The notes under the pieces are model-generated. The model did no database searches. It saw nothing but the letters and a program-made list of their open reading frames with translations, and was not told the origin of the DNA. From Nymphaea colorata (lineage: Eukaryota > Streptophyta > Magnoliopsida > Nymphaeales > Nymphaeaceae): a DNA stretch of 64,000 nucleotides. Position numbers and translations under genes: made by a program. Position 1 is the stretch's first letter. Each line of letters begins with the position of its first letter. Location of the stretch: NCBI RefSeq assembly GCF_008831285.2, contig NC_045141.1, forward strand, positions 19,154,848 to 19,218,847, read 5' to 3'. Below, piece after piece: positions 38,868 through 50,500 of this stretch.

Positions 38868-41800
38868 GTAAGTTTTTTTTTTCCCTAGATTTTTATTCAG
38901 ATTGCTGCTATGCTTTTTCAGTTCCCCTCCATCACAAAATTGAGGAGCTCCCAAAAGTTTATCTCACCTACCGTTTCTCTTCCCTTTTTGGGATAAGCAC
39001 GTGTATGAGCTCGTCTAGTGCCCTTCCCGCTTGTTTGGTTATTATCAGATGGAACTACTGGAACATTATCGGAGTCCCTGGGGAGAGGGAAAGAGGATTT
39101 TTTTTTTTCTTGTCAGATCTTCCGGTTTTCTGTTTGTTCATAGAGAAACAGTGTCCCCAGAGGAGCTTCATTTAATGGCCCTTGTTCTCTTTCCTTCTTA
39201 TCCGAGTCTGAAGATAGAGAACTGCAAAAGATGGATCACCACTTGGGAGAAATCTTTTTTATCGTCGCACTAGGTTAAAATTTCCCTCCCCTGGCTTCTT
39301 TGTTTAACCCTTTGAGTTGATCACCAACTTTGCGTAGATTTTTATTCCCCTGCTTTTTCACGATTTTTGCTCGTAACTTGAGCATTTATTTTTTTCCAGC
39401 TGTTTGTGATAGAAGTAGAACCATATTTCTATATAATCTACTCCTCCATTTTTAGTTATGTTTTCCATTTTCATTTTCATCTACACGGTCCTGAAGACAA
39501 TAATTTCGTTTATTTGTTACGTTTGTCATTTTCATTTTCCATTTACCGCTTGTCTAAAGTCTATATTGTTTTATCCAAAGTTACGTTTAGGTTTTGGACT
39601 TTCTTTGTTCGCTTCTGGTCGTTTATCTTTTACCTTGTTTGGGGATCCCCGTAAAAGAAATTTCTCTTTGCTTTTCGAATCCGGCGAGTTTTATTCCTTT
39701 TTCCATTACTTCCTACTGCTTGAGATCCCAAAAGGCGCTGGCTTTTTTTGAAGTGCTTCAAAAATCTGAGGATTCGGATCTGAGGGGAAACCTGAAGCCT
39801 CGTATCTCTTTTTAGCTTTTCCCAAATGATATACTATTTTGCCCTCAACATCTGTGTAGTTTTAGCATTGTTTTCCCTCAGAAAGGCGTGATGATAGGGG
39901 GCAAGTTTGCATTGCGGTTATAATACCAACTACTCTGCTTTTTAAACCAGTTGGTGCACCTAAACTGCGCGTAATACTATATTCGCATCTTTTGGTTGTC
40001 GTTGAAAAGGGGTTTCAACCATGCCGACCTAACGCTCATAGTTTATGTCACAAAGCATAGCCACATTTTGGACCTCATGTGTCATAAAATTCCAAAGGAC
40101 AAATCCTATTTTTTGGAACGTGCTGTTTTCATTTTCTAGGCCTTTACTTTCTTGTTACCAATTTCTAAGATTTAACATGTTTGCATATTTGTATTTTCAC
40201 ATATACGATTATATTTTCTCCCAACAAGACGCTTCTGGACGAGATCTAGTTCTTAGAACTTTCCGCGAAACATCTTCAGAGTCTTTGGCCTAATGGATTT
40301 GCTCACTCTCCATCTTCTGTTTCCACATAAGGTTTACTGTCATAAAAGAGTAAACGGAAATTCCCTTCTTTAATGAATCATGAATATTAATGTGAATACT
40401 TTGGAAATCACACAAGCCGCAGCAAATTTATGGATCTAAGGTCACATGCAATCAGATGCCCTCTTAATTTCTCCTGTTGAGACAAAAAAAAAAAAATCTT
40501 CAACGAAAATTATCACGTCAACCAAGCAAGAGTTTTCCTTGATAGGCCAGCATTTACACCAACAGAAATGTGTGCTTCAGGCCAGATTCAATATTTTCAT
40601 TTAGAAACCGCCTAGCCAGGCCCATAGAGTCCCTGTTGTTCATAAACACGCTTTACGATGAGTATTATTGCAATAATGGCATCTCGGGTCACCTAGAGAA
40701 CAAGACGGATAAGCACCAGATGATCGTGGAGCCAATCTCGGCTCCTCGCGCAATGTGCGGCAGCATATAATTGTGGTCTTTTATTGGAAGTTGATGTGTC
40801 ATAGTCACCATTATCCCCTGTGTCTTCCAGTAGACATCGACCTGGTGACCGTCTTTGAAAATATCCAAGACCATAAGTTGATGCTCCATGTCTCTTTTGC
40901 TACGTGTGGAACAGTAGCGCTCTTCCTTCCGCAGTCTCCTTGCGCCTCATCATTGAATTTCTGAAACATGATCGACCGGACCCTGTCCTAACGGAAGCAT
41001 AATAGATTAGTAGTTAGTCGGCATCCGTCAAAACAGTAGTTAATGAACGTGCACGGTTGACCGCGAAATTTTTGGTCCGATCTTTAGTTGAACGGAATAG
41101 TTGGCCTGGGGTTTGGTTGAACGGACGGTAATGTTAAACAAATACTATGAGCTACTGCCCTTTTATTGCTTCTACCCAGCTTCATGATTTACTTTGATTT
41201 TACCTCTCTCTTTTTTTTTTTCCCCTTGAAGAAAGAAAACCACTACTCTGTTAGTTGCCGCACATTGGCGGACCTTTACTAAGTAAAACCATAGAGGTTC
41301 CCCATGCCCAGTAGGGACTATAGGCTTTCACTTTGTGAATCAATTTTGTAGTGCCTCCAGCTCGGACTCTTAGTTGGTTGTCTCCATGAAATGAGAAGAG
41401 GTCTTACGTGCCTCAGCTTCAAGGTTTTATGCAGATAATTGGTCCACGAAAATGTTTCTTAGTGGAATTTTTCTCCTCCTTTCTGGAAAAATGGGGATTG
41501 TTTTTATACTCTTTACCTTACCCAGATTTTCCTATCACTTTCCTCTAAACGTGAGGGCCACGTACCAGGCCTTTTCAGTGGAACCGTTTACACCATAGGT
41601 TTCTTTAGTTTAGAGGACGAAAATGGCCTTCCCTTAAGACGCTCTTTTGTTGATGCTGGTGATGGTAGGCACTTTCCAAGGAAAATGACAAAAGTGATTT
41701 TTGGCCTGCCTGTGTTCGTTTCTTATTTGTTTGTGGGATATACAATTCGAAAACGACCTGGCTTTCACAGAGGGAGGTCCCCAAAGACGATTGTGGGATT

Positions 41801-42807
41801 CTGAGGTGTCGGTGAATCAACAGCGTGAGCGTGAGTGGCACTTCCAACCTCATCTATCTCGTAGGTGTCCAATTGTGATAGGCAACGAATATTTCCTAGC
41901 ATCCAAATCTCCAATTCTATGATGCCTTTTTTTTTTCTCCCTAGTCTTCAACCGCATTACGAGAGGGTCAACAATTACAGATTCATGCTGAACAAGAATC
42001 GATTCGCAACTGCCACTAGGCACAAACTTTGAAGACTGCTCTGTAGATGTTAGTTTGCAATTCCTAGCTAGGTTGGCTTCAACTTCCCGTTGGCGATGAG
42101 CTCCCCTTTGGGAGCTGATACCTGCCTTAGGGAAGCAAGTCCCCAATGCATGCTCCTTCGGCATGTGGCGGTGTGCCACTTCAACGCAGTATACCAGGGA
42201 ATTGGAACCACGAGTTGATTAATTTTTCTTCAAGGCTCGTTTGGTTAAAATTCTCACTTAGTTTTGCGGGTGTCGCTGCACTCCTATCTGAAGGCAAACC
42301 CTGGTTCATTCTCGCAATAAGGTTCAGGTCTGCAAACATGCCCGAAGCGCCGGACCCGCACGTCGTTTCCTTGGAACTTGAAAGGGCGGAGTTATAATAG
42401 TTTCCCGTTTCATTCCTTGTGTTCTTTTCCATCCGACAACAGGTGGGGCCTCGATGTTACTCTTTTCTTCTTTCCTCTATTATTATGTCGTCTTTATGAG
42501 ATTCAAGTGATACCAATTACTAGTTATTTAGCAGTAGTCCACACAAAATTAGGCGATTAAGTGGAAATCGTGGCAATATTTCGATGGGATTCATAAAAAT
42601 AATTCAAGACGCCCATTCCAAACAATAACTTATATCTTTTGACTTTTTTCTTTTGCTTTTTCATTGATTTTCAATTTACACCCTGTATTTTGCTTTCTTC
42701 TCGTTTGATCTTTAACGAAGGATTAGTTACTCATGCCGCTTTGTCAACACCATACCATTCAAAATTGAACTTGCCGTCCAACGACGTCCCCTCTGGCTGC
42801 TCTGCAG
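38868..42807 (+). other. Proposed long leader intron (or promoter region) of the MCTP gene
   Basis: About 3.9 kb without a supported gene, running from a consensus donor (AAAG|GTAAGT) at 38867/38868 to a CTCTGCAG acceptor ending at 42807. T-rich on the plus strand in its first third. Small open frames (for example 40570-40770) have no recognised domain. Confidence 0.35.
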
Positions 42808-42861
42808 GATCGCCCTTAGCCATCAGCACAACAATCGCCGCCAAGAGAGGCAGCAGCTGCC

Positions 42862-45800
42862 ATGATTGGCAACGTGAAGCTGGGGGTGGAGGTGCTCAGC
42901 GCCACAAACCTGATCGCCAAGGATGGGGAGGGTACGTCGAGCGCCTTCGTCGAGCTCCACTTTGATGGCCAGCGGCACCGCACCACCATCAAGGAGAAGG
43001 ACCTCAACCCACAGTGGAACGAGAGGTTCTCCTTCACCGTCTCCGACCCCGCCAACCTCCCCAACCTCACCCTCGACGCGTATGTCTACCACGATATCAA
43101 GCCCTCCCACTCCCGCTCCCTCCTCGGCAGGGTCCGCCTCCACTCTCATGCCTTTGTTGCCCAGCAGGATGCCGTCACCCTCAGCTACCCGCTCGAGAAG
43201 CGGAACATCATATCCCGCGCCAAAGGAGAACTCTCCCTCCGGGTTTACCTCCTTGACGACCACCTCTTCCACAACGTCCAGCCTTCCATACCCTTCGTAA
43301 CGGAGCCGGTTGTGCCGACGCCGGCCCCGGTACCGGTGGCTGAACCTGCGCCCGAAGCACCCCGGAAGGGCCATAACCACCGAGATACCCACCAATTCTA
43401 TAGTCTCCCCAATCAGCACTCTGCCCAGGAGCCTCCACCCAGGGTGGTGATCAACCACGACGAGGCCAAACCTGTCCCACCACCGGTGATGCGCGTATAC
43501 AACAACGGCGTTGGTGTTGGCGCCGGCGGCATTCCTTTCGTTCAGACAATGCCCTCCTCTTCCGGCGAGTTCTCGCTCAAGGAGACCAGCCCTCTTCTGG
43601 GAGGCGGCCAGGTGGTCGGCGGCCGGGTCATCCGTGGGACCGAGAAGCCGATGAGCACCTACGACCTGGTCGAGGAGATGCGCTACCTATTCGTCAGGGT
43701 AGTGAAGGCGCGGGATCTGCCCGCCATGGACGTCACGGGGAGCTGCGATCCGTTTGTGGAGGTGAAGCTCGGCAACTACAAGGCCACGACGCGCCACTTT
43801 GAGAAGAACTCCAAGCCCGAGTGGAACGAGGTGTTTGCTTTCTCTCGGGAGCGGCTGCAGTCATCGGTAGTGGAGGTAGTGGTGAAGGACAAGGACATGA
43901 TCAAGGACGACTTCATCGGGCGGCTGCGACTAGACATCAATGAGATCCCCGTCCGGGTGCCCCCCGATAGCCCTCTCGCTCCCGAGTGGTACCGGCTGGA
44001 GAAAAAGGACGGGGAGAAGCTGGACAAGGGAGAGCTGATGCTCGCCGTCTGGATCGGCACGCAAGCAGACGAGTCGTTCCCAGAGGCATGGCACTCGGAC
44101 GCCATCCCCAAAAAGGACGGGTTCCACGTCTCCAACATACGTTCTAAGGTGTACCACTCGCCCAGGCTGTGGTACCTGCGTCTGCAAATCATCGAAGCCC
44201 AGGATCTGTACGTGAAGGACAAGACCCGCTACCCGGAGGTCTACGTCAAGGCCCAGCTCGGGAACCAGACCATCAAGACCCGATTCATGCAGAGCCGCAA
44301 CTTCAGCCCCGTCTGGAACGAGGAACACATGTTCGTCGCGGCCGAGCCGTTCGAGGACCACCTCGTTCTCACCATCGAGGACCGGGTCGGACCCAACAAG
44401 GACGAGACGATCGGCAAGTGTTCCATCCCGCTCGCCACCATCGAGAAGCGGGCGGACGACCGCCTCTTCAATGCCAAGTGGTACAACCTCGAGCGGCCAG
44501 GCATTATCGACCCCGAGGTGCTCAAGAAGGACAAGTTCGCGACCAGGCTGCACATCCGGGTCTGCTTCGACGGTGGGTACCACGTGCTCGACGAATCAAC
44601 GCACTATAGCAGCGATCTCAGGCCGACGGCCAAGCAGCTGTGGAAGCAGTCCATCGGGGTGCTGGAGCTCGGCATCCTGAACGCCCAGACCTTGCACCCG
44701 GTGAAGACCCGAGAAGGGAAGGGCGTGTCCGACACGTTCTGCGTGGCTAAGTATGGGCAGAAATGGGTACGGACGCGGACCATAATCGACGACCCCTGCC
44801 CCAAGTGGAACGAGCAGTATACATGGGAGGTGTACGACGCCTGCACCGTGCTGACGGTGGGAGTGTTCGACAATGGCCACATCGGCGGCGAGGACAAGTC
44901 CAATGGGCACAAGGACCTCAAGGTGGGTAAGGTAAGGATACGGCTGTCGACGCTGGAGGCGGGGCGGGTGTACACACACTCGTACCCGCTGCTGGTTCTC
45001 CACTCTTCGGGCGTGAAGAAGATGGGAGAGATACACCTCGCCATACGCTTCTCGTGCACCTCCACGCTCAACATGATGTGCACGTACGCGAGGCCGCTGC
45101 TCCCCAAGATGCACTACGTGCGGCCGCTGAGCATACACCAGGTGGACACGCTGCGGCATCACGCCGTAAGCATCGTCGGGGCTAGGCTGGGGAGGGCCGA
45201 GCCGCCGCTGAGGAAGGAGGTGGTCGAGTACATGTCCGATGTCGACTCCCACATGTGGAGCATGCGGCGGAGCAAGGCAAACTTTTTCCGACTCATGGGC
45301 GTCTTCTCGGGCCTCATGGCCGTGGCCAAGTGGTTCGGCGAGGTGTGCGCCTGGACCAACCCGGTGACCACCGTTCTGGTGCACCTCCTGTTTGTGATTC
45401 TGGTGTGCTTCCCGGAGCTGATATTCCCGACGGCCTTCCTCTACATGTTCTTGATCGGGCTCTGGAATTACCGGTACCGAGCGAGGCACCCGCCGCACAT
45501 GGACACGAGGTTGTCCCACGCAGAGGCAGTGCACCCAGACGAGCTGGACGAGGAGTTCGACACGTTTCCCACGAGCCGCAGCGCGGAGCTGGTGAGGATG
45601 AGGTACGATCGTCTGAGGAGTGTAGCGGGGAGGATACAGACGGTGGTGGGAGACGTGGCCACGCAAGGGGAGCGGCTGCATTCGCTGCTCAGCTGGAGAG
45701 ACCCGCGGGCGACCACCATCTTCCTAGCCTTCTGCTTCTGCGCGGCCATGGTGCTGTACGTGACGCCATTCCAAGTGGTTCTGGTGGCTCTGGGATTCTA

Positions 45801-45894
45801 CCTGATGAGGCACCCCAGGTTCAGGTACCGCCTTCCCTCCACTCCCCTCAACTTCTTCCGGCGCCTCCCGGCTAAGACCGACAGCCTGCTCTGA
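42862..45894 (+). CDS. MCTP: MCTP, multiple C2-domain and transmembrane region protein
   Basis: A single-exon CDS of 1010 residues. Four C2 domains lie at about 5-125 (KLGVEVLSATNLIAKDGEGT), 272-390 (LFVRVVKARDLPAMDVTGSC), 433-555 (WYLRLQIIEAQDLYVKDKTR) and 597-725 (GVLELGILNAQTLHPVKTRE), with a Pro-rich linker at 150-215. A C-terminal PRT_C domain (about 797-1010) has membrane segments near 834-870 and 950-985. MCTPs sit at ER-plasma-membrane contacts and plasmodesmata, where C2 domains bind anionic lipids and the C-terminus anchors in the ER; relatives include QUIRKY and FTIP1. The N-terminal C2 places it nearest MCTP2/6/7-type proteins by memory. Ca2+-ligand Asp residues look complete only in the second C2. 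An intron-less CDS is usual for this family. The gene is far more GC-rich than its flanks. Confidence 0.96.
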   Translation: MIGNVKLGVEVLSATNLIAKDGEGTSSAFVELHFDGQRHRTTIKEKDLNPQWNERFSFTVSDPANLPNLTLDAYVYHDIKPSHSRSLLGRVRLHSHAFVAQQDAVTLSYPLEKRNIISRAKGELSLRVYLLDDHLFHNVQPSIPFVTEPVVPTPAPVPVAEPAPEAPRKGHNHRDTHQFYSLPNQHSAQEPPPRVVINHDEAKPVPPPVMRVYNNGVGVGAGGIPFVQTMPSSSGEFSLKETSPLLGGGQVVGGRVIRGTEKPMSTYDLVEEMRYLFVRVVKARDLPAMDVTGSCDPFVEVKLGNYKATTRHFEKNSKPEWNEVFAFSRERLQSSVVEVVVKDKDMIKDDFIGRLRLDINEIPVRVPPDSPLAPEWYRLEKKDGEKLDKGELMLAVWIGTQADESFPEAWHSDAIPKKDGFHVSNIRSKVYHSPRLWYLRLQIIEAQDLYVKDKTRYPEVYVKAQLGNQTIKTRFMQSRNFSPVWNEEHMFVAAEPFEDHLVLTIEDRVGPNKDETIGKCSIPLATIEKRADDRLFNAKWYNLERPGIIDPEVLKKDKFATRLHIRVCFDGGYHVLDESTHYSSDLRPTAKQLWKQSIGVLELGILNAQTLHPVKTREGKGVSDTFCVAKYGQKWVRTRTIIDDPCPKWNEQYTWEVYDACTVLTVGVFDNGHIGGEDKSNGHKDLKVGKVRIRLSTLEAGRVYTHSYPLLVLHSSGVKKMGEIHLAIRFSCTSTLNMMCTYARPLLPKMHYVRPLSIHQVDTLRHHAVSIVGARLGRAEPPLRKEVVEYMSDVDSHMWSMRRSKANFFRLMGVFSGLMAVAKWFGEVCAWTNPVTTVLVHLLFVILVCFPELIFPTAFLYMFLIGLWNYRYRARHPPHMDTRLSHAEAVHPDELDEEFDTFPTSRSAELVRMRYDRLRSVAGRIQTVVGDVATQGERLHSLLSWRDPRATTIFLAFCFCAAMVLYVTPFQVVLVALGFYLMRHPRFRYRLPSTPLNFFRRLPAKTDSLL

Positions 45895-47574
45895 ACCCGC
45901 GCAAGAGAGCCTACTTGTTTTAAGAGAAGCGGCCGCGGGCGGATCTGAAACCATTAGTGGTCCTGTTACTGGACATTTGACCCTTTTTTTCCTCTATTAG
46001 GCAGCGGCATGTATTCATACCACCATAAATGCAGGAGTCCATCTGTTTGTCACGTAGCTGTGTTTGAGAATAATAATGTGGATTTGTTAATCGTTGTATT
46101 TATGAAAATGCTATAATTTGTTGTTCAAAATCAATAGCCCTCACTTGCGTAGATTGAAGGTTTTAACTGGCGAGTCCAGTCGCCATTTTTTTTTTTTTTT
46201 ATTGTGGGTGGGTCTCTTTAATGAAGTCCATCGAATCCTTCGAGTTCATAAACATAAACGGTTGGTGAGCATTTGGTAGCCACAAAAGCTGATGGCCGAA
46301 TCTCTTTCGTTCATTTTCTTGCTTTTAGTGGGTGGTTACTGTTGCCCCATGTCCAAAACGTCAAGGGGCTTTTTTTTACCTTAGGAAAAGTTTGAAGCTC
46401 ACCAAAAAAATCTGGTGTGCAACCAAACGGCCCTTTAAAACTTTGGGTGATTGGAGATGGTTGGGCCGAAAGATTCAACAGCAAATTCGCATTCAACAGC
46501 TGAACCCCTTAAAACATCAAATCAGCAGGTAATCGCCTATTAAACAATGACAACCAAGAAAAGAAATGGCAGCTGGACTCCTATCGAGGACTCAAAATCC
46601 ACCAAAAAATGAAGCAAAGCTTAGATAGAAGTGCAAGATAACAAGAGGTCACCTCACCAGTAGGGGTATGCTATACGGTTATGCAGCAGCAGTACAACTT
46701 CAATGCTCAGGACAGCGACCATCTAACTAAACAAGAACAGCAGAAATAGCAGGTCTACCTCTTAAGAAAATTATTTGACATGTCACATGATCACCTTACC
46801 AGCTTCCCTGCCACCATGACCAAAAAGACTCTGGTTCTCAAATATAATATAAGCATTAAAATCATACTCCACAAGACCCAACAACCCATGTTGCAGGGTG
46901 ACGCTGAAGCCAAGGCAAAAGTCTCCTCGTCATAATCATTACGTGGTTTAATTTTCTCAAAGCAAGCTACAGCTAGGCGAATACTTACAGCGTATTGAGC
47001 TAATCCACGCAGGACGGCCATCTTTCAAACACTCATTCAGGCCATTTTCTCCAATATTGCCAAGAGAATATCACGACCATTGTGCCGACGCCATATGCCA
47101 TCTTTCCTTCTCTTTATTTAAGCTTTCTTCAGCGACTCAAAACTTACGTGACATGAAAAAAGGAGATTTTTTGAAAGCATCTTTACACATCCTACGACCA
47201 CAGCATACAAAGACCACTGATTAAGACTGAACGAATACTTCCAAGTTTCCTTTTTGCTACATGAAGGGATAGTCATTTGAAGCTAGCAAGTGGACCAAGA
47301 TGAAGCCCTCAAGATACAGTTAAACAATAAAGGGCAACAATAAACTAGTTTACCAAGAAGAAGGCATGCATTGCATGCATGCACTTTACATGGAAGATCC
47401 TGCATTAGAGGCAGCGACAAAACAATTCAAGTTTATATATCCAATCGACCTGTGTTAACATAACGACTAAGCACCTACCAAACACACATCAGCTTTCACA
47501 AACACTGCCTAGTATTCATCTACATGCTGAACCACCATCAGCCAGACCAAAAATCTGGCCCAGTAGAAATGAGG
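45895..47574. other. Intergenic region between convergent MCTP and AHL genes
   Basis: MCTP 3' flank (to about 46140), then AT-rich DNA with a MITE-like segment at 46266-46435. No gene. A CATGCATG-rich stretch occurs at about 47363-47382. Confidence 0.5.
46266..46435. mobile_element. MITE-like segment with imperfect terminal inverted repeats
   Basis: The left end GAGCATTTGGTAGCCACA resembles the reverse of the right end (GGGCCGTTTGGTTGCACAC when read on the minus strand). About 170 bp, no coding capacity, no certain target duplication. Confidence 0.35.
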
Positions 47575-50500
47575 TCAACCACATGTTAAGTCGATGTCTC
47601 TGTGTGAGCTTCTGATGTCCCCAGAGCGAGATCCAGACCACTCAGCTTGAGACACAATGCCAGGTCCTTCACTGTGTAGGATGCCAGCGGATCCAGCTTT
47701 CTCAAATGTGCTAACATCAGAATCCATGAGAGACTCTGGAGGGACTGGACCACTGCTCCCTTGCTTTTGTTGTGATTTTTGTGCCCCATAATTGAAGCTT
47801 CCAACTATTACCTACAAAAGATTATAGCAGTTGAATACCACGCATCAGAAGGCAATGGCAGGTCAACCCAATTCAACTATGTTCCTGCTTGCAGACAAGC
47901 TGAGCTGACTGTCATTCGAGAACCATATAGATTTCCAATGTGCTATCTTTTATATGACAACCCATACAATTTGACAGGTATAGCATTTACCTGAACAGGA
48001 CTGGCAGCAATAAGGAGACCAGCAACACCACCACCGATAACTCTACCATCAGGACTAGCAAGAGAGACACTCAGGCCACCAACACGGCTGTGTGTGCCAC
48101 CATTTTCGGATGATAGATAAGATCCTGACAGGCACAGTATCTCAAAGCGACCCTACAAGCACAAAGCATATAGACCACAAGGTCCACGGAGTAAAAAGTA
48201 AGATGAACTGGCAATCAGATGTACACTTTCTCCATGAATGAACCCCACATGTAACCAATTACAGAAAGAATGAACCTTTTTTCTAGCAATGAGAAATCAA
48301 CCTAGACCACCGAGTACGTATAGCATGAAAGCCTTTCCAGTGTTCAAAAGCAATCAGAGGTTTATTACTGGCACAGACTAGAAGAACTAGGCTTCCAAAA
48401 AAGGATGAGATTAGGGTGCATGTAATTAGCCATAGCCCAATATGGATCTAAGTCTATTATGGCCATTAAAGTCCAAGAGAAACCAAAATATCTATAAAAA
48501 GATGACCACCCGCAAATGGCCATACGATAGAAGTCATTATCCCCTATCCTAGAAATAGAAAGGCAACATGTGCCCTTCAATGGTTCTATCATAAGAAATA
48601 TGCAACAAAACAACGAAGGGAAGGAAGTAGGAACCCAATCGTGCACCCCAGCATTTTGTTCAATGTGCTTCTTAAATGTTGTGATCTGATTTTGAAATAG
48701 ATATATTTTAATAACATATTTTTAAAATGAGTACAAAGAATAAGTTAATGGATGTAAGAGTTGCTAATTCATGTTTTCTCCAAATTTCTAGAAGAACTAA
48801 ATCCCATGGTTCTTTTGCATCTTCTTCCTCCTCACAACATGGCGGGTAAAAGGAACATGTACCACCATTCAAATTTCTGAATATCGCAAGAGTGATAGAA
48901 GTTCATAATTCTGAAAACCACCAAGACAGCATATCATGTAGGTTCTACAGAAAAGTTGTAAACCATAGCATTTTGAACCACAAATCAAAAAGATACTGTT
49001 ACATAAACAAGCATGAAAGCATGCCTCTAAGTGCATGAGAGGAGTAAATATGATCATAATTTTTCCCACCAGCAGGTGGAAGCCATATTTCGGCCATTTT
49101 TAAGTGGATCTGGTGAGACAGATGGAACTAATAAGGTTAAAATTGAAGCAAAAAAAAAAAAATCAATTATTAACAAATGACCAAAATGAAGAATCCAGAT
49201 TGCCCAAAATGCAGCTGCCAAAAAGATGTTCACATTAAAGAAGAGCAAACAACTTATGCATAGTGTCAGATCCATCAACAGTACAAACTACGCTTGAAAT
49301 TGCAAACGAAGTTTTAAATACAATATTTACATAGCCATGGTAGAGAAAATGCTCTCAAGCATACACATGCACAAACTCAAACAGTTTTCCATTTAGCCAG
49401 TGCTTCCTGTAGCAACTTGATGGGAACAAAATTTCTACTGAGATCCATATTACCACAGCCCTGAGTCTTGTTCAACGTTGTTGAAAGGGCTAAATCATAA
49501 AGCTAACATGTTTACATAGATCAGAGCCATCGCTTCAAGTGCTTAATCACCCAGCCCAGTTCAAGTACAAAAAGATTTGAATCATCAATTAGCTTTGTTC
49601 CACTGAAATTTGCTCACAAAGGCCTTCAGCCATGAGTTAGGATTTAAGAACATTAACTTAGTTGTTCAACCAAAACATGAAAAAGGAACGTGAAAATGAT
49701 GAAGTGAACAATTGAGGTTCCTCCAGGTCTCCATCGACACTGTTATTTAGGTAATCTACTTAATATACGAACAGAAATATAGAAAGCTGATACCTCATAT
49801 GTAACAGTACCACCAGATGTTGATGGCTGGCGAAGTGTCACTGTAGAGACAGCACCACTAGCAGACAAGATACAGACAGCCTTAGGCCCCTGTTGAGAAA
49901 AGGACATCATCTTTGCGGAAACATCCTGCAAAAGCAGAGAGGAAAATGAGAGACAGCAAGAGAAAAAGCTCTGGCAAGAGAAGAAGAGAGACATAGAGGG
50001 AGGCACAGAGAAACCCCACAAGATGAGCAGGCCACGGGCCATTCTCATGATGCTTCAGAAGCAAGAAGCATCCAACTTTCAAAGCAAACTGTTGGGGAGC
50101 GCGGTTCTCCTCTTCTACTAGATCTTTCAGTATCTCTTATTTAAATATCATGTGCTGTTGGTTACGACAAAAAACCTTGTACTCCCCAAGTAGTTGAGTT
50201 CAGAAAAATAAACAGCCCAATACTTTCCATAAATAGCATCACACATACCTCTCCTGTAGAGATTGTTATGACATGTGGAGTAAAGCCCATTCCAGCCGAT
50301 CCTGCAAGCCATTCCCCTGTACATCAACCATTCATTAGTCAACCAAAGATGATGATGATTACCAATTCGTTCAGGCTAATGGAAAGATACAGCATAAAAC
50401 AAGGAAATACACAAAATGAAAACAAGGAAACCCCAAATAGAAGCACCAGAATCCCCGAAAAAGAAAGGGCTACCATTATTTCAAGGAATTCACAACCCAA

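Noticed and set aside
44596-45681. 361-codon open frame antisense to MCTP, and other frames at 42823-43458 and 45255-45875
   Set aside because: GC-rich codon shadows of the real MCTP frame; Arg/His/Pro-biased, no domain.
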